Origin: Fomitopsis serialis
Taxonomy: Eukaryota; Basidiomycota; Agaricomycetes; Polyporales; Fomitopsidaceae
Assembly: GCF_022376445.1 (NCBI RefSeq)
Contig: NW_025955348.1
Coordinates: forward strand, 1 to 36,777
Reading direction: 5' to 3'
Length of the DNA stretch: 36,777 bases
The notes beneath the pieces are model-generated. The model saw only the letters and a list, made by a program, of their open reading frames with translations, was not told the DNA's origin and did not search any database. This document shows, in pieces, positions 21,058-31,282 of this stretch. Made by a program: the position numbers and the translations under genes. Within the stretch, counting starts at the first letter, position 1. Each line of letters begins with the position of its first letter.

Positions 21058-24024
21058 TTGCGAATGGCAGATACGGAACGAGTAGGGTTTGAAGCTTTGC
21101 CTTCCTTGAGAGTGGTCCTAGTGATGTGCCCTGTGGGAGGCAAGGGGGAGACAGGTGGAAAACCTGGTGGATGTCGAGGTTTATGAGGATTCGCATACCC
21201 AAGCAACTCGGCAGTTCTCGATATCGCAAGGTCAGCTGAAGGTAAGCTCAAGTCCACCGGGCGAGTTGATGCCACCGTGCTTAGAGGCGCATGTCGCTCA
21301 CCGCCCTACAGCATGCATCATCAAGAAGACGCGGGCCCACAACAATGGTGGACTCTGCATCGCCTTCCCGTGTTCCGCAAAGAGGCATCGCTGTTTCCCG
21401 ACGCGGATACCCACAAAATGGAAGTTGTTTCGGGTCGTATCAGTTCATATCTTGGCGATCATCAGTTGAAAGAGCAGCAAAACGATGTCGAGAATCCTAC
21501 TAGGAACCTCATGACGCCCAGGGATGCATTGAAGCATGCCAACCAGTGGTACTCAGGCTCGTTCCCGCATATGGTGACCGTTGTCTACTGAAGGGCGGCA
21601 TGTCAGTGTGCGTCTAATACGACAGCGCGCCGGAGTCACGGCGAGCTCAATGAGAATCTTAGGGTCACCAGGGTTTGATTAGCAGCAGTCAGCAGTCGGG
21701 AGGCTAGACAGACCTTCCAACGATGTATTCCACCCACATATTACGTGCCTCCACAGCCACAACACAGGTCTCAGCGAAGAATCCCACTAAGGCACTGCTT
21801 CTCTGTAATTCCCTTTGGACGCTTGAGGTCACGGTGTATCTCGATGTTCAGCTGAACGACCTTGGAATGACCTACAAAGTCCTAACAGTGCTCTTCATTC
21901 AGCCACAAACCCATGGGAAGGAGACGTACGGGAGGTGATTGCGTTCTGCCAACTAGATTCGGATTATACGATCGGCGGCTTCGGACACGTGCGTACCACG
22001 TTCTCCTGCTGCGAAGTCAAAACGAAGGAGCACAGGAAGTCCATAGCCTCAGTCATCCCCATTTGGACACGCTTTTGTGTCCAAAATTATGAATGGACTC
22101 CAAGAGGTACTAAGAGTGTTTCATGGGCGGTGGTTATCTGTGGCACCGGGAATTGCGCGCGGAAATTATGCGCCGTAGTGGGTGCCTGGTTCGGCCAGCT
22201 CATGATACTGAATGTGGACGGCCTGAGCTGCGCCCTTTCATTTCGAGTTCGTTTTATATTCAATTATACTGATTAGCGAATAAATCAGCTACCATTCTGG
22301 CGTAGCAGAAGAAGATATATATTCTCACCAGCCCGACCCGGATATATTCCGTCGCTCCGAAGCCATTCACGCTATGTATCGTTCTAGCTCATCGCCGGTT
22401 TTCCCCACGTGGGTATCGGCGCTGGTTTCGAGATCGGGACATTTAGTATCCAGTGGGCTGGGGGTGTCACAACTGTGCCAGTGGAGACCTGAGTGTCTGA
22501 CGATCAGATCATACGTACATTGGAGCTTGTAGGATGCTCGCGTGAGATCCGACCACCAAGGCGTACAGCAGCCGTCCCTGCATGGAAGTCTTTGTATTTT
22601 TAGTGTCGCATGTATATCACCTACGCGCCATTTCCAAGTAGTTGACGGTTGATGTGCAACCATGATACCTCCGCTTATTCGCAAAACCGGTGGAAGGTCA
22701 TCCAATAAGGAATGTAATAATTGGCACAGAAGACACGCCACGAAACGGAGTTACGCCACCAATGCTCCGTTCAGTGGCGCTTGCTTGAAGTAAATGGGTT
22801 TGAAATCAATGTGAGGAACGAAGAACTCACAGATAAGGCCTGGAGAGAGCAATTCATCATGTTCCGCCCCGTCGCAGATGGGCCACAACGCGATTGAATT
22901 CTCAATTGTCTGACAGGACACCTGGTAGAGAGTCCGGTCAATTTCTCATGGAGCGTTTCAGGATGCGATATGAACACGGTCATCTGCATACTGGGTCGAC
23001 TTCAATGTGCTAAGCATTCCGCATGACGTGCTTCACGATCGATGGTGTTGTTCCATGACAACGTACGTGTCTGTCTTTTGTGCGTCGACAGATCTGCCAC
23101 AGGGTCGTTCTGCTCTTGTACTGCAGGCGTCACGGAACAGTCCCGCACCGATGTGTGTCGAGCACGTCAGGAATGGCACAGCAGGCCAGCTTCCCTGACA
23201 AACCCATCGATGTCACTGTCGGTCAGGGGCAACACGAAAAAGCGGTGCTCACCACAATACAGTTACAAGGAATATTTGTACTGATTCGTGCCGTTAGATG
23301 GCCTCGCCATGATATGAGAATCAGGTACCAGACGGCCTTGCCCATCTAAGCACATTTGAGAACTGCCCTGACTGCCTGTCGCGCGCGTACATCCTGATCT
23401 TCTGAGCATCTATCTTGCTATTCGGCACTACGTTCGTGAAGCACGCAGCCCTAAGTCCTAGAATGGGAGAAAAGCGCGGTACGCCGATTCACGGTTGCTA
23501 CCGGAAAGCTGATGCTAACCGTCTCGACGGCCCGGATCCATGATGCCTGACCTTCCACCCCCTTCCCGCTTTACAGACTGTAAATCGCCCACATAAACGG
23601 TAATCGTTAGACGAACTTTCGCTTTCGCTTTGAGTCCGGCCAGTCGCTATGACGGGCTACAACTCGTGGTCCAGGCGCCAGACAGGAAGTGGGATAGAAA
23701 ACCGTTTTGACTTCAAGAGTTACGTCTACCTCAGCGCCACTGCGTAATAAGTAGGGTCAGTAAGTAAGCCATACACACTCAAAGGCTCTGTGGTTTGGCC
23801 GACTGACGCATCACGGAGAAGTACGGTGTCGGGCGGACAGAAACACAGACGCAACAGGGTGGAGTCTTCTCCACTGTCGACCAAACACAGCGCAGGCCTC
23901 GTGACGACGACGGTAGGATGCACATGAGATGAGGTATGACAAGGGCTGCGATTCAGATGGACTTGGGCGAAACCTGGGCCAGGGCAAACAAGGACGAAGA
24001 GGAGGGAGGAGGAGCCAGGGCAAC
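21058..24024. other. Spacer interior without well supported genes
   Basis: The first ~180 nt are the C2H2 promoter and leader. Beyond that only short frames are open. The best is at 21277-21591. Frames near 21935-22276 (+) and 22367-22741 (-) have no recognisable motifs and no clear splice partners. AT content rises around 22250-22330. Confidence 0.35.
21277..21591 (+). CDS. Short ORF of unknown function (104 aa)
   Basis: The frame has a gene-like composition (MHHQEDAGPQQWWTLHRLP from 21313, later LKHANQWYSG) and ends at TGA 21589-21591. It is divergent from the C2H2 gene, ~220 nt from its start. No domain recognised and no conservation to compare. It could be a transposon or gene fragment. 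Confidence 0.25.
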   Translation: MLRGACRSPPYSMHHQEDAGPQQWWTLHRLPVFRKEASLFPDADTHKMEVVSGRISSYLGDHQLKEQQNDVENPTRNLMTPRDALKHANQWYSGSFPHMVTVVY

Positions 24025-24095
24025 GTGGTCGGTTACTCGGAGATAAGGCGGAGGTCGTTTTGCATCCGCGAGGCGCTTGAGATCACATCTCTACT
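24025..24095 (-). repeat. X-associated upstream block, copy 3
   Basis: Reverse strand reads GATGTGATCTCAAGCGCCTC and continues CGGATGCAAAACGACC, matching copies 1 and 2. It lies ~840 nt upstream of the X copy C start. The upstream frame (24360-24139, MMHTLTSIERSIPRTR) ends at a GTGAGTGTTC donor, as in copy 2. Confidence 0.6.
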
Positions 24096-24750
24096 CATCG
24101 TTGGCGCTTGTCAAGCTTCGGTTGAAGGACTGGAACACTCACCTCTCTCTCGGATCCAACGTCTTGTGTACGTTCATGCCCCTACTAAAAGCTGAAGCAT
24201 GGATGATAGCCCCCGAAGTATAGGGAAGGACTACCATTGGACACAGAGCCTGAGGCACCACTGGCAGTCTGGCACACTCGACTCCACTGTCCCACTTGCA
24301 GTAGTGCCGAACCCGAGTCCGAGGTATCGAGCGTTCGATACTGGTGAGCGTGTGCATCATGATCGCGTTGGGTGTGGTTTTCTTACTACTAAACAGTGTA
24401 GAAACGCCTTTCCAGCCGGGGATGCCCTAGTAACTTAGCTTCGACGGCCCATGGATGCCTTCTCTAAGGCAGCCAGCGAGGTGGCATGAGTGTTTCCCGA
24501 CAGATCGGTGCATATATGCGCTCTGTAGGTGAGTTGGCGACCCTTTTTGCGTGTAGCATCCCTCGTATACTTCTCCTGCGGTCGAGAGATCGTTGCACGA
24601 CGACGGGACTTTCGCGGCGAGGCAGATGAGCGGCGAGAGAGGCACGGCCGTGCAGGAAGGGTGTGGTATGGGGACAAGGAGCGTCCTGACAAAAAACGAA
24701 CCGACCCTGCCATCCGAATTAGGAAAGCGTCGGTCGCGTCGCCCGTCGGG

Positions 24751-24831
24751 ACGCGTCCTGACGCGGTCACGCACACAGTCCGTTTAATGCGACAAACAAC
24801 GCCCAACACCCTCCCTGAGGACATATAAATA
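24751..24831 (+). promoter_or_regulatory. X copy C promoter: TATA box and ACGCGT motif
   Basis: ACGCGT at 24751-24756 and CATATAAATA at 24822-24831, ~100 nt upstream of the X start. An ATG at ~24849 opens an overlapping out-of-frame leader frame. Confidence 0.6.
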
Positions 24832-24931
24832 CACCTGGCCGCACCGCTATGTCTCCCCATCCAGCCCCGGCGTCCCTCTCAGCGTCCTCGCCCCTCGAGC
24901 TACTCGCATTCTCACTCATAGCGACATCAAC

Positions 24932-27193
24932 ATGTTCATCAACCTCGGCGCGATCCTCGTTACCGCCGGTGCACTAGCCCTCAACCCCAAGTCGTACATC
25001 TATTGTCGACTTGGCGGAGGTGGGGGCCTCGCTGCACAACCGATATCTGGCCTCGGCACTGCCTGCCCGCTCATGGTCGACAGGGTCGAGTCCTTCTTCG
25101 ACCATGTATCCGGCTCGCTCAGGTACGTGATCGTTGTCGACGACGATGACTAGCCTGTCACTGACGATATGCACAGTGGGGCCGGAGACAGATTCACAGG
25201 CATCGTCGGAGATGCGTTCGCAGGCATGGGCAACATGGTCTCCGACAGCTTACATGGAGGGGTTGGAGAGGCGTTTACGGGCGTCTTCGGGGGCATAGGT
25301 GACATGGCCTCCGATGCGGCATGGTTTATGTATGACACCAGGTGCGTCCCCCCCGCTCATTGTCCCAAATTCAAGTGCTGATCATGGTCCTTCGGTGCAG
25401 TCGGCGGTTCATCCCAGTCACCACTGCAGACGCCGACCCGGTTCCTCTTCTCCCTGACGCCTTCGTCGACGACCCAGGAGACCCGTATGCGGCCCTGTTG
25501 ACCGGCTTCCAGGAAGACGTGCGCAAGTGGAGCACAACGACGGACATCATCGTACCACCTATCTTCGATCTCGCGGATTGGACAACGGATTTGATCGTGC
25601 GGCCTCCCGGAGACATCATCGTTTGGGTCCCGCAAACCTTGCGGACCTGTCTCTGGGCCGAGCGACCGCGGAGAAATCCATCACCACCCGAGATCGAAGA
25701 CAGCAGCTCTGCGTCCACATCTGAAACACCGTACGCCGTCAACATCGCGCGTACGGTCGTCGAAGGCTTCCAGGATCGCCATCACGCCGGTTCTCGTCGG
25801 ACAGCGCACGCGCTTGTCCTGTTCTACACCATGGTCATCGCGTACGTCGCCGTCGCTACTCTCGAGCCTGTTAGGACGGCGTGGCGGTCTTCGCTCGTGG
25901 GTCACCTCGGGTTGCCTGCCATGTTCGGGTTCGTCATGCGTAGCCTATATTCGTCGATGGTGAGTTGGTTCTCCCCTTTTCGCAACACTTGGCTGACATA
26001 GGTATTCAACAGCTCTTTATGGCCTCACTCAAGGGAATGCCGGCGGACGATCACGTCCAGCGCATGGCCGGCCTCACTCGGAAGACCATTCGGCAGCTTC
26101 GCAGGGCCAGCAGCCAGGACCACGCGCTCATCGGCGGTCCTCGTCCGCTCATTGCATACGACCTCGCGAACTACACCCCCGCTCCACGTCTAGCTCTTCG
26201 TCCTTTGCTCGTCGTCTTCTGGGACGGTCCAGTCCCCACGCCTGTCGCCATTCCTCGCTCGGCCACCCGTTCGCGCACGTTCAGCGCGATGACGTTCATG
26301 GAGGCACGCCGCGCCGCTCCTAAGTCGAGCGGACCTTTAAACATGGTGTCTCTCATTGAAGAGGTCAGTCGCCTTTTCCTTCTGCCGTTGTCGATGCTGA
26401 CGCTGCTTTTTATTAGGACGTGCCTGCTACGACGATGGGATACGCGAAGCGCCTCCTGCGACGCCAGCAGCCCGGCCTTCAGCTACTCGGCCTCTCGAAG
26501 CGCCGCCTCCACCGTCCCGCCGTCAAGCCAGTGCCCACCGAGGCGGACGTCGATCCTATCGAGGCTCCCATTCAGGAGACTGTTCGTGAGCCTTGCAAGG
26601 CGGCTACCCAGGATCACGCGTTGATGGGTGGCCCTCGCCCGATGATCGCATACGACCTCGCGAACTTCACCCCGATGCCGCGCTTGGCTCTTCGTCCTCT
26701 TCTGCTCATCCTGCCGGACGGGCCCCTCGCTCTAGTTCGCTCGGCCACTCGCCCTCGTACGTTCAGTGCGATGACGGGGATGGAGGCCCGCCCCGGTCCC
26801 TCGAGTGGACCTCTTACGATGGCGTCTATCATTGAGGAGGTGAGCATCCTTCTGTTTTCGCTTCACGATTTATACTGAATCTGCTCTTCCAGGACGTTCC
26901 TGAGACCACGATGAGATACGCGAAGCGCCTCTTGCGCCGCCAACAGCCTGGCCTACAGCTGTTCGGTCTCTGGAAGCGCCGGGTCCACCGCCACGCCGAG
27001 CTGCGCGCGCTTCGCGACGAGATGGGTGGAGACGCTGCGCTTCGACACGCACAGGAGGGACGGAAGATCCTGCAGCAGAACCTTCGTGCAATGTGGGCTG
27101 AGGGCGGACGGTTGGAGGTGAGCTCTCTTGGCTCTTTGATGTTTCTCGTTGCTGACAACCTCGCAGCGGCCATCTGCAGAGCCCGAGAACTAG
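24932..27193 (+). CDS. Orphan membrane protein family X, copy C, intact (7 exons, 646 aa)
   Basis: Exons: 24932-25122, 25177-25341, 25401-25959, 26013-26363, 26417-26839, 26893-27117, 27167-27193, all phases consistent. Residues 1-18 (MFINLGAILVTAGALALN) are hydrophobic, a signal peptide or anchor. Exon 2 (residues ~64-118) is a glycine-rich amphipathic stretch with repeated DRFTG, DAFAG and EAFTG. Exon 3 holds an acidic/proline part and two likely membrane segments (~255-273 and ~283-303). Residues ~330-455 and ~475-596 are a tandem duplication, each with DHAL-[IM]-GGPRP, IAYDLAN, PRLALRPLL, RTFSAMT, IEE/DVP, YAKRLLRRQQPGLQL and KRR. Each has a phase-0 intron between IEE and DVP. The end is basic and helical. 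I recognise no known family. It is probably a membrane protein with two basic, likely cytoplasmic domains; function unknown. Confidence 0.85.
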
Positions 27194-27311
27194 ACGCACG
27201 CCGCGTTCTCCCTCCACCAACGGCGAATCATCTACGCCACACACCCTATCATTATTCGTCTATCTATTCGTATCGGTCTTAAGTTCTTTTTGTATCACCA
27301 CTTCTTTCTTG

Positions 27312-27407
27312 ATGTCCGACATGTCGCGAACTCGTAATGCCCTGCGGGTTCGTGGCATGCCGTTCATCGCGTGGGTCAGTACTGTTGGGGGCATCCTTCA
27401 GGCTTGA
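27312..27407 (+). repeat. Conserved X 3' element, copy C, with a 31-codon frame
   Basis: ATG at 27312 and TGA at 27405-27407; starts MSDMSRTRNALRVRG. It lies ~120 nt past the X stop. It differs from copy B by two amino-acid changes (W/R and S/R) and few silent ones. See copies A and B. Confidence 0.55.
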
Positions 27408-28661
27408 CTCGCATTTCCCTTTTCTCCTTTTTCTCTATTTCCCTCTCTCTCGCAAAGTACGGTACTGCAACTGAACACTAGCATGGACTCGGATAGCCAA
27501 ACGGACTCTTGGATCTCGATTTGTATGACGCGTTTCGATCGCCTTCTCGGCTCTTATACTCTTTCCCTTCTCGTTCCTCGCCTCCAATGTCGTCCGTCCT
27601 GTATACTTGTATAACTGGTCCAGAGAACGTGGTTTCGACGGCGGGACATTCCCCATGTATCAAAGTCAACCATATATAGGAATGTATCGCTCCCCTTTGT
27701 ATTAATCTCCGATCCGAGCACAAGTGAATCTGACTCTGTTCACATGTTTCGAAATGCGCTGAGCAATCGACTGGTGTCTCTCGCGATACTTGTGCATGCA
27801 ACTATGCAGCGCATGCACTTCAAGTACATGACCGCAACTAAACACCAGTCCGCCAACAATGTGAGGATACCATACTGTGGCCATGCGCAACGCCATGATA
27901 CTGCTCATGATGGTCCAATAGAGCGCCCACAGTGTTATTGACGCACGCAAGGCTCCTTACATGCGCACAAGAGACAAACAAGACGAAAAGTCACATTCAA
28001 CGGCATAACACTGAACATAGAGGACATCATCTGCCCACAACTAGCAGAGCTGCTATGAAATGCAGCACACGAGCACAGTCCATAGAGGTCACTGAGAACG
28101 AAGCGCATCACGTTCGGCCCGTTGTACGGGACCGCTTGCCAATGCCTGGGGTGATAACAGTATCACCGCGCGTTGATGTGACTAGACGACCGACCGGGAG
28201 ACGGTGACACAGATAGAGTAGCTAGAGAAGTAGCGTTGACACCGTGCAGAGCAAAGGTCTCGGCCAAGGTGCAGAGCGGGTCGTCACGGTGAGTCGCATG
28301 CCTAAGTCCAGAAAGCCAAGAGAATCGCGCAAGACCGCAGAACCGACACGCGAAGAGAACAACCAAGACAAAAGGAGTCGAGAGCAAGGGCGAGAACCAA
28401 AACGATAGCGAGGGCGAGGGCGAGGGCGAGAGAACCAGTGGCCAGTCACCCCGTGATGCAAAACATACAGAGCCCTAAAGATCCGCGTCAGCCACACCAA
28501 TCGCCAGTCGCGCACACAAGCAAAGCTACGCACCAACCACTCCCAGTCTCGCGCGCTACTTGGACCCCACAAAACCCCTCGCCGCGCTGAGTGCTTCAGC
28601 AGCAACGCCCAGAGCTGAACTTCAGAGGGGATACAAACTACTGCCCGTCTGTGCTCGAGAT
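27408..28661. other. Intergenic between X copy C and Y, right arm
   Basis: Diverged counterpart of 12659-13917. Contains a short GCGAGG tandem repeat at 28408-28430. No gene is supported. Confidence 0.4.
28408..28430 (+). repeat. (GCGAGG)n simple repeat
   Basis: Nearly four units of GCGAGG. The left arm has only an imperfect remnant (CTCTCGCCCTCGCTCTC near 12940), so this is an arm-specific expansion. Confidence 0.7.
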
Positions 28662-29540
28662 TCAAACGAGCATGGGGAGGGGCTCCCGTCGGATTCGTGC
28701 GACGATCGACGCGGGCACCTCCGGGAAGTCGATCGCGTGCGAGTTCGGCGGCGTCGTCCGTCCGTTAGTCGAGAGTGACCGAGAAGAAGAGCGGGGCGAA
28801 TGCGAGCGCTGCGCGTCCACGCTGGCGGGGGAGAACATGCCCGAAAGAGAGAACGACCCCATAGTCGGAGAGAGCGACGGCAAGCGGGGAGCCTCCGTCT
28901 GTGCACGCGCTTTCGCGTTGGCCTCCGCCGCCTTCAGTGCCCATGAGGGCGCCCAGAAGTGTGCACCCGCTGCGCAAGCATTGCCGTTGCCACTGAAGGA
29001 TGGCGTGGCGAATGGGGTAGAGAGGGCTGCTGTGGGAGCGGGAGGAGGGGAGAGGTGCACGAGACAAGGAAGAGAGTTGTACGCTGGCTTTGGCGTCAGC
29101 GGGGGAGCGTATTGAGGCTTGGCAAACATGGCGCTGTCCAACTTCAGACTGGATGTGGGACGCCCATGACCTAGCAGACGGGCTTTGGTCCCATAACTTC
29201 GTGCATACAGAGGTGAATGGGACTCACCATCACCCCCTTTGCCATCGCGGCGCAAGACGGACTTCAAGAATGAAGACAGCTGCACCCGTCCCAAAGCTTT
29301 CTCACCATCGTCTTCCCAGCGTTTTCCTGCCCGTACACGCTTGGCACGCTCGATCCAGATGCAGATGACGACCACGCAGACGACGATCCAAGCCGCGATA
29401 CCCATATCGATGAGCGGGTAGCTTGACTTTCCCGGTGTGAGAATGAATGCGGCGTCTTCAGTTGCAGCTGCGGCAGAAGAGATGGCGGGAGGAGCGGCGT
29501 ATGCATGACCAGGATGGAAGGGGAGGGTGATGGGTGCCAT
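28662..29540 (-). CDS. Orphan single-pass membrane protein family Y, right copy (2 exons, ~273 aa)
   Basis: Counterpart of 11782-12658. It starts MAPITLPFHPG at 29540, with membrane segment LIDMGIAAWIVVCVVVICIW followed by ERAKRVR. The tail holds KPQYAPPLTPKPAYNSLP and ends IDFPEVPASIVARIRREPLPM. The intron is 57 nt (GTGAGTCCCA...GCTAG), a multiple of three without a stop, so an unspliced message would encode 19 extra residues; the left-arm intron is 52 nt. Compared with the left copy there are many substitutions and some in-frame indels in the Ser/Ala-rich middle. The membrane segment and C-terminal motif are kept, which suggests selection. Function unknown. Confidence 0.8.
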   Translation of the reverse strand: MAPITLPFHPGHAYAAPPAISSAAAATEDAAFILTPGKSSYPLIDMGIAAWIVVCVVVICIWIERAKRVRAGKRWEDDGEKALGRVQLSSFLKSVLRRDGKGGDGESHSPLYARSYGTKARLLGHGRPTSSLKLDSAMFAKPQYAPPLTPKPAYNSLPCLVHLSPPPAPTAALSTPFATPSFSGNGNACAAGAHFWAPSWALKAAEANAKARAQTEAPRLPSLSPTMGSFSLSGMFSPASVDAQRSHSPRSSSRSLSTNGRTTPPNSHAIDFPEVPASIVARIRREPLPMLV

Positions 29541-30901
29541 AGTACTTGATGCTGGATACTTGTGCTTGAAGGAGAACCGGGTGCTCCAGCGGTGCGAGGA
29601 CGCTTTGCGAAGAGTGGTTCGGGTGAAGAGGAGGGAAGGGAGGCTGGATGTCAACGTACTTGCATTCCTGACCGGGAGCTCAAGCAGGGAGACCGCTGGG
29701 TTTCGCGACGCAGACAATATCGGAATTGGTATGACGTGACGTGGTCATGGCTGGATGTGATCAACTTGACCACCTCGTGAACGGCTAAACATGATAGCCA
29801 AAGTGCTTACAGCGTACCTCGACAGTGTCGGAGGGCGATGCTACCCAAGACATGCGGGGAAGGCAGAGGTCGCCTGATACCTATTCATCGCCAGGGAGGT
29901 GAGGCGTAATGCGTACGTGCTGGGTTCGTCTTCGTCTTGGTCTTTGATGCAAGAGGACCGAGGCAAGTTCCCTGTGGAGAGGAGAGCGAAGAAAGAGTTC
30001 CTGGGCTGTTGGGTGTCGCCGTCGCCTCCGTGTCATGACGATGAACGACTGAGGTGGATGAAAACAGTCACGGGCGTCTGAGCGATGTACATAGAGTGAG
30101 GAGTGTACGTAAGCATCACCGAAACCTTGCCACTGATCTCGCCTCCACCCTCTTTCACAACCGTACACGTACTACAGGTCGACTCCCGCTTATAATGGCT
30201 ACGATTATGATATGGATAACTTAAACAGAAATTGAGCCTGCGCAACTCAAGGTCAAGTCTCGCCCGCATGCTCTTCCAAAGTACTGTCTTCCGCATCGAG
30301 TGCACACTGCATGCGCCAGTCACACTGTTACATGAATGTTCAAGGGGTTTCATAAGGCTGTATCCGGTGCGTGATTGTACACTATAACAACGAACGATCT
30401 TATTCCAGCAACGTGAAGAAATTCGGCATGCGCTAGTTTCCCCCAGCCTCCTTCGCTGCGGCGAAGAGGGCCAAGGTACTCAGCCCGGGGACCAACGACA
30501 AGGTCCATGCCAGGATCGGGTCTCCGACTCGCCGCACTGGCGACCGAGGGCCCGACCCCTACCCCGGGAAAAGAGGGAAATACGTACCTACTCGCCCGAA
30601 GCCACGATGGTCACCGCCCACTACGCGCTGTCGACCAACCATGTCAGCCTCGCGCACCATCCAGAGTATCATTGCAGACGACTCACGCGTCCATATTGCC
30701 ACGACCGCCACACCACGCCGTACACTCGCACTGTGTCGCGCTCCCCGCCGGTGCATTGCCGGCGGTGCGTCCTCCATGGGCTCGCTGGAGCGCGACGAGG
30801 CCGACAGCCCGGACGCCCGGTTCGCGCGGGTGACTTCCGTCACCGCACGCCGTGCGGTTCCGCGCCCCTGCGGCCGTACTGGGCCAGTGGTAGCTTGCCG
30901 A
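29541..30901. other. Intergenic between Y and Z, right arm
   Basis: Contains the Y promoter and leader and the counterpart of Z exon 3. The segment ~30430-30870 is unusually similar to ~10430-10880 of the left arm. A frame at 30641-30919 (+, MSASRTIQSI) is open in both arms. No gene is firmly supported. Confidence 0.35.
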
Positions 30902-31213
30902 TCACCGCAGGGGCTTTGACTGTCGTAGGAGTATGCGAGGACGTGCGTGGCTGCCCACCGTGCTTAGCTGGCGATGGCGAACACGGATGGTAAGCATACA
31001 TTGTACCGGTCGCTCTGACTGGGTGTGTTGACTTACCCTCGGTGGGTCACTGAGTTGCTCCTCCGTGGCAGTGGCTCTAGCGTCGACGAGATATCCGCAT
31101 CGGTCGTCTTGATAGCCGATGGTCTTGACTCTGGAGGTCTTGAGGCTGTCTTGAGGTTGAAGTGGGGCCAAGCTTACCTTCACATCAGACAGGCGAGATC
31201 TAGAGATAATCAT
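30902..31213 (-). CDS. Hypothetical small gene Z, right arm (probably truncated)
   Basis: ATG at 31213 lies behind the conserved TATA box (31273-31282). The exon 1 and exon 2 equivalents keep their GTAAGY donors. Exon 3 runs into a stop after SKPLR at 30902 because of one extra base relative to the left arm. Coding is as doubtful as for the left copy. Confidence 0.3.
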   Translation of the reverse strand: MIISRSRLSDVKVSLAPLQPQDSLKTSRVKTIGYQDDRCGYLVDARATATEEQLSDPPRVSQHTQSERPVQCMLTIRVRHRQLSTVGSHARPRILLRQSKPLR

Positions 31214-31272
31214 AGGAGGAGATGGGAGAAGCAGACAAAGAAGGATGGGGAGGAAGGAACGCGTCAGGCAGA

Positions 31273-31282
31273 GTTTTTATAT
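31273..31282 (-). promoter_or_regulatory. TATA box of gene Z, right arm
   Basis: GATATAAAAACTCTG on the reverse strand, identical to 10015-10029. Confidence 0.6.

Noticed and set aside
21935..22741. Two open frames of 113 and 124 aa in the spacer
   Set aside because: Composition and motifs give no support, and no neighbouring exons join them.
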